A stretch of 7,532 nt of DNA, taken from the NCBI GenBank assembly GCA_021850745.1, contig JAJZKX010000081.1, forward strand, positions 1 to 7,532. Direction: 5' to 3'. The stretch comes from Thermoplasmata archaeon. GTDB lineage: Archaea; Thermoplasmatota; Thermoplasmata; Thermoplasmatales; Thermoplasmataceae. This document shows positions 7,505 to 7,532 of this stretch, piece after piece (position 1 is the first letter of the stretch; every line of letters starts with the position of its first letter). The notes under the pieces are model-generated. The model saw nothing but the letters and a program-made list of their open reading frames with translations, searched no databases and was not told the origin of the DNA. Both the position numbers and the translations under genes were made by a program.

Positions 7505-7516
7505 TAATATTTTTTT
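7505..7516 (-). promoter_or_regulatory. Possible archaeal TATA element for the hsd operon
   Basis: On the minus strand this reads AAAAAAATATTA, about 85-95 nt before the hsdM ATG. If it is a TATA box, transcription would start about 25 nt downstream, near 7483, giving a leader of about 60 nt that contains both palindromes. The match is loose and archaeal promoters are hard to call by eye. Confidence 0.3.
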
Positions 7517-7532
7517 AGAGACCAGAGGGGTC

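Noticed and set aside
1..7532. CRISPR array, tRNA, rRNA, insertion sequence or attachment site
   Set aside because: Almost all of the window is coding for the four genes, and no repeat-spacer pattern, cloverleaf, transposase or terminal repeats are visible.

Overview
The window holds one type I restriction-modification locus, read entirely from the minus strand. From right to left the genes are hsdM (DNA adenine methyltransferase, 7420-5018), hsdS (specificity subunit, 5024-3744), hsdR (ATP-dependent restriction translocase/endonuclease, 3747-709), and a YgjP/COG1451-like zinc metallopeptidase that starts at 719 and runs off the left edge at base 1. Every gene overlaps its neighbour (7, 4 and 11 bp), so the four genes look like one translationally coupled operon. 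The only non-coding DNA is the 112-bp leader to the right of hsdM (7421-7532), which holds a strong GGTGAT ribosome binding site, two small inverted repeats and an AT-rich possible TATA element.

The organism is probably an archaeon, perhaps a methanogen of the Methanosarcinales. The GGTGAT and GGTGAGG Shine-Dalgarno sequences match the usual archaeal 16S 3' end, the leader carries a possible TATA element, and arginine AGA/AGG and isoleucine ATA codons are common. This is inference from style. Type I systems move between domains, so the sequence does not settle the host.

How the genes should work together: two HsdM and one HsdS form the modification enzyme, in which HsdS reads a bipartite target through two target recognition domains (TRDs) and HsdM methylates adenine. 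Adding HsdR gives a complex that translocates DNA and cuts unmodified DNA. All catalytic motifs looked for in HsdM and HsdR are present and the frames are open, so the system looks functional. The metallopeptidase has an intact HExxH motif. Its role with the R-M enzyme is unknown.

The points most worth a second look are: the coupled metallopeptidase; a perfect 20-bp direct repeat in hsdS that brackets TRD1 and would give an in-frame loss of exactly 212 codons if recombined; an AT-rich block covering hsdS and the last part of hsdM; and the palindromes in the leader. I found no clearly new system. This is a recognisable type I R-M operon with an accessory peptidase.
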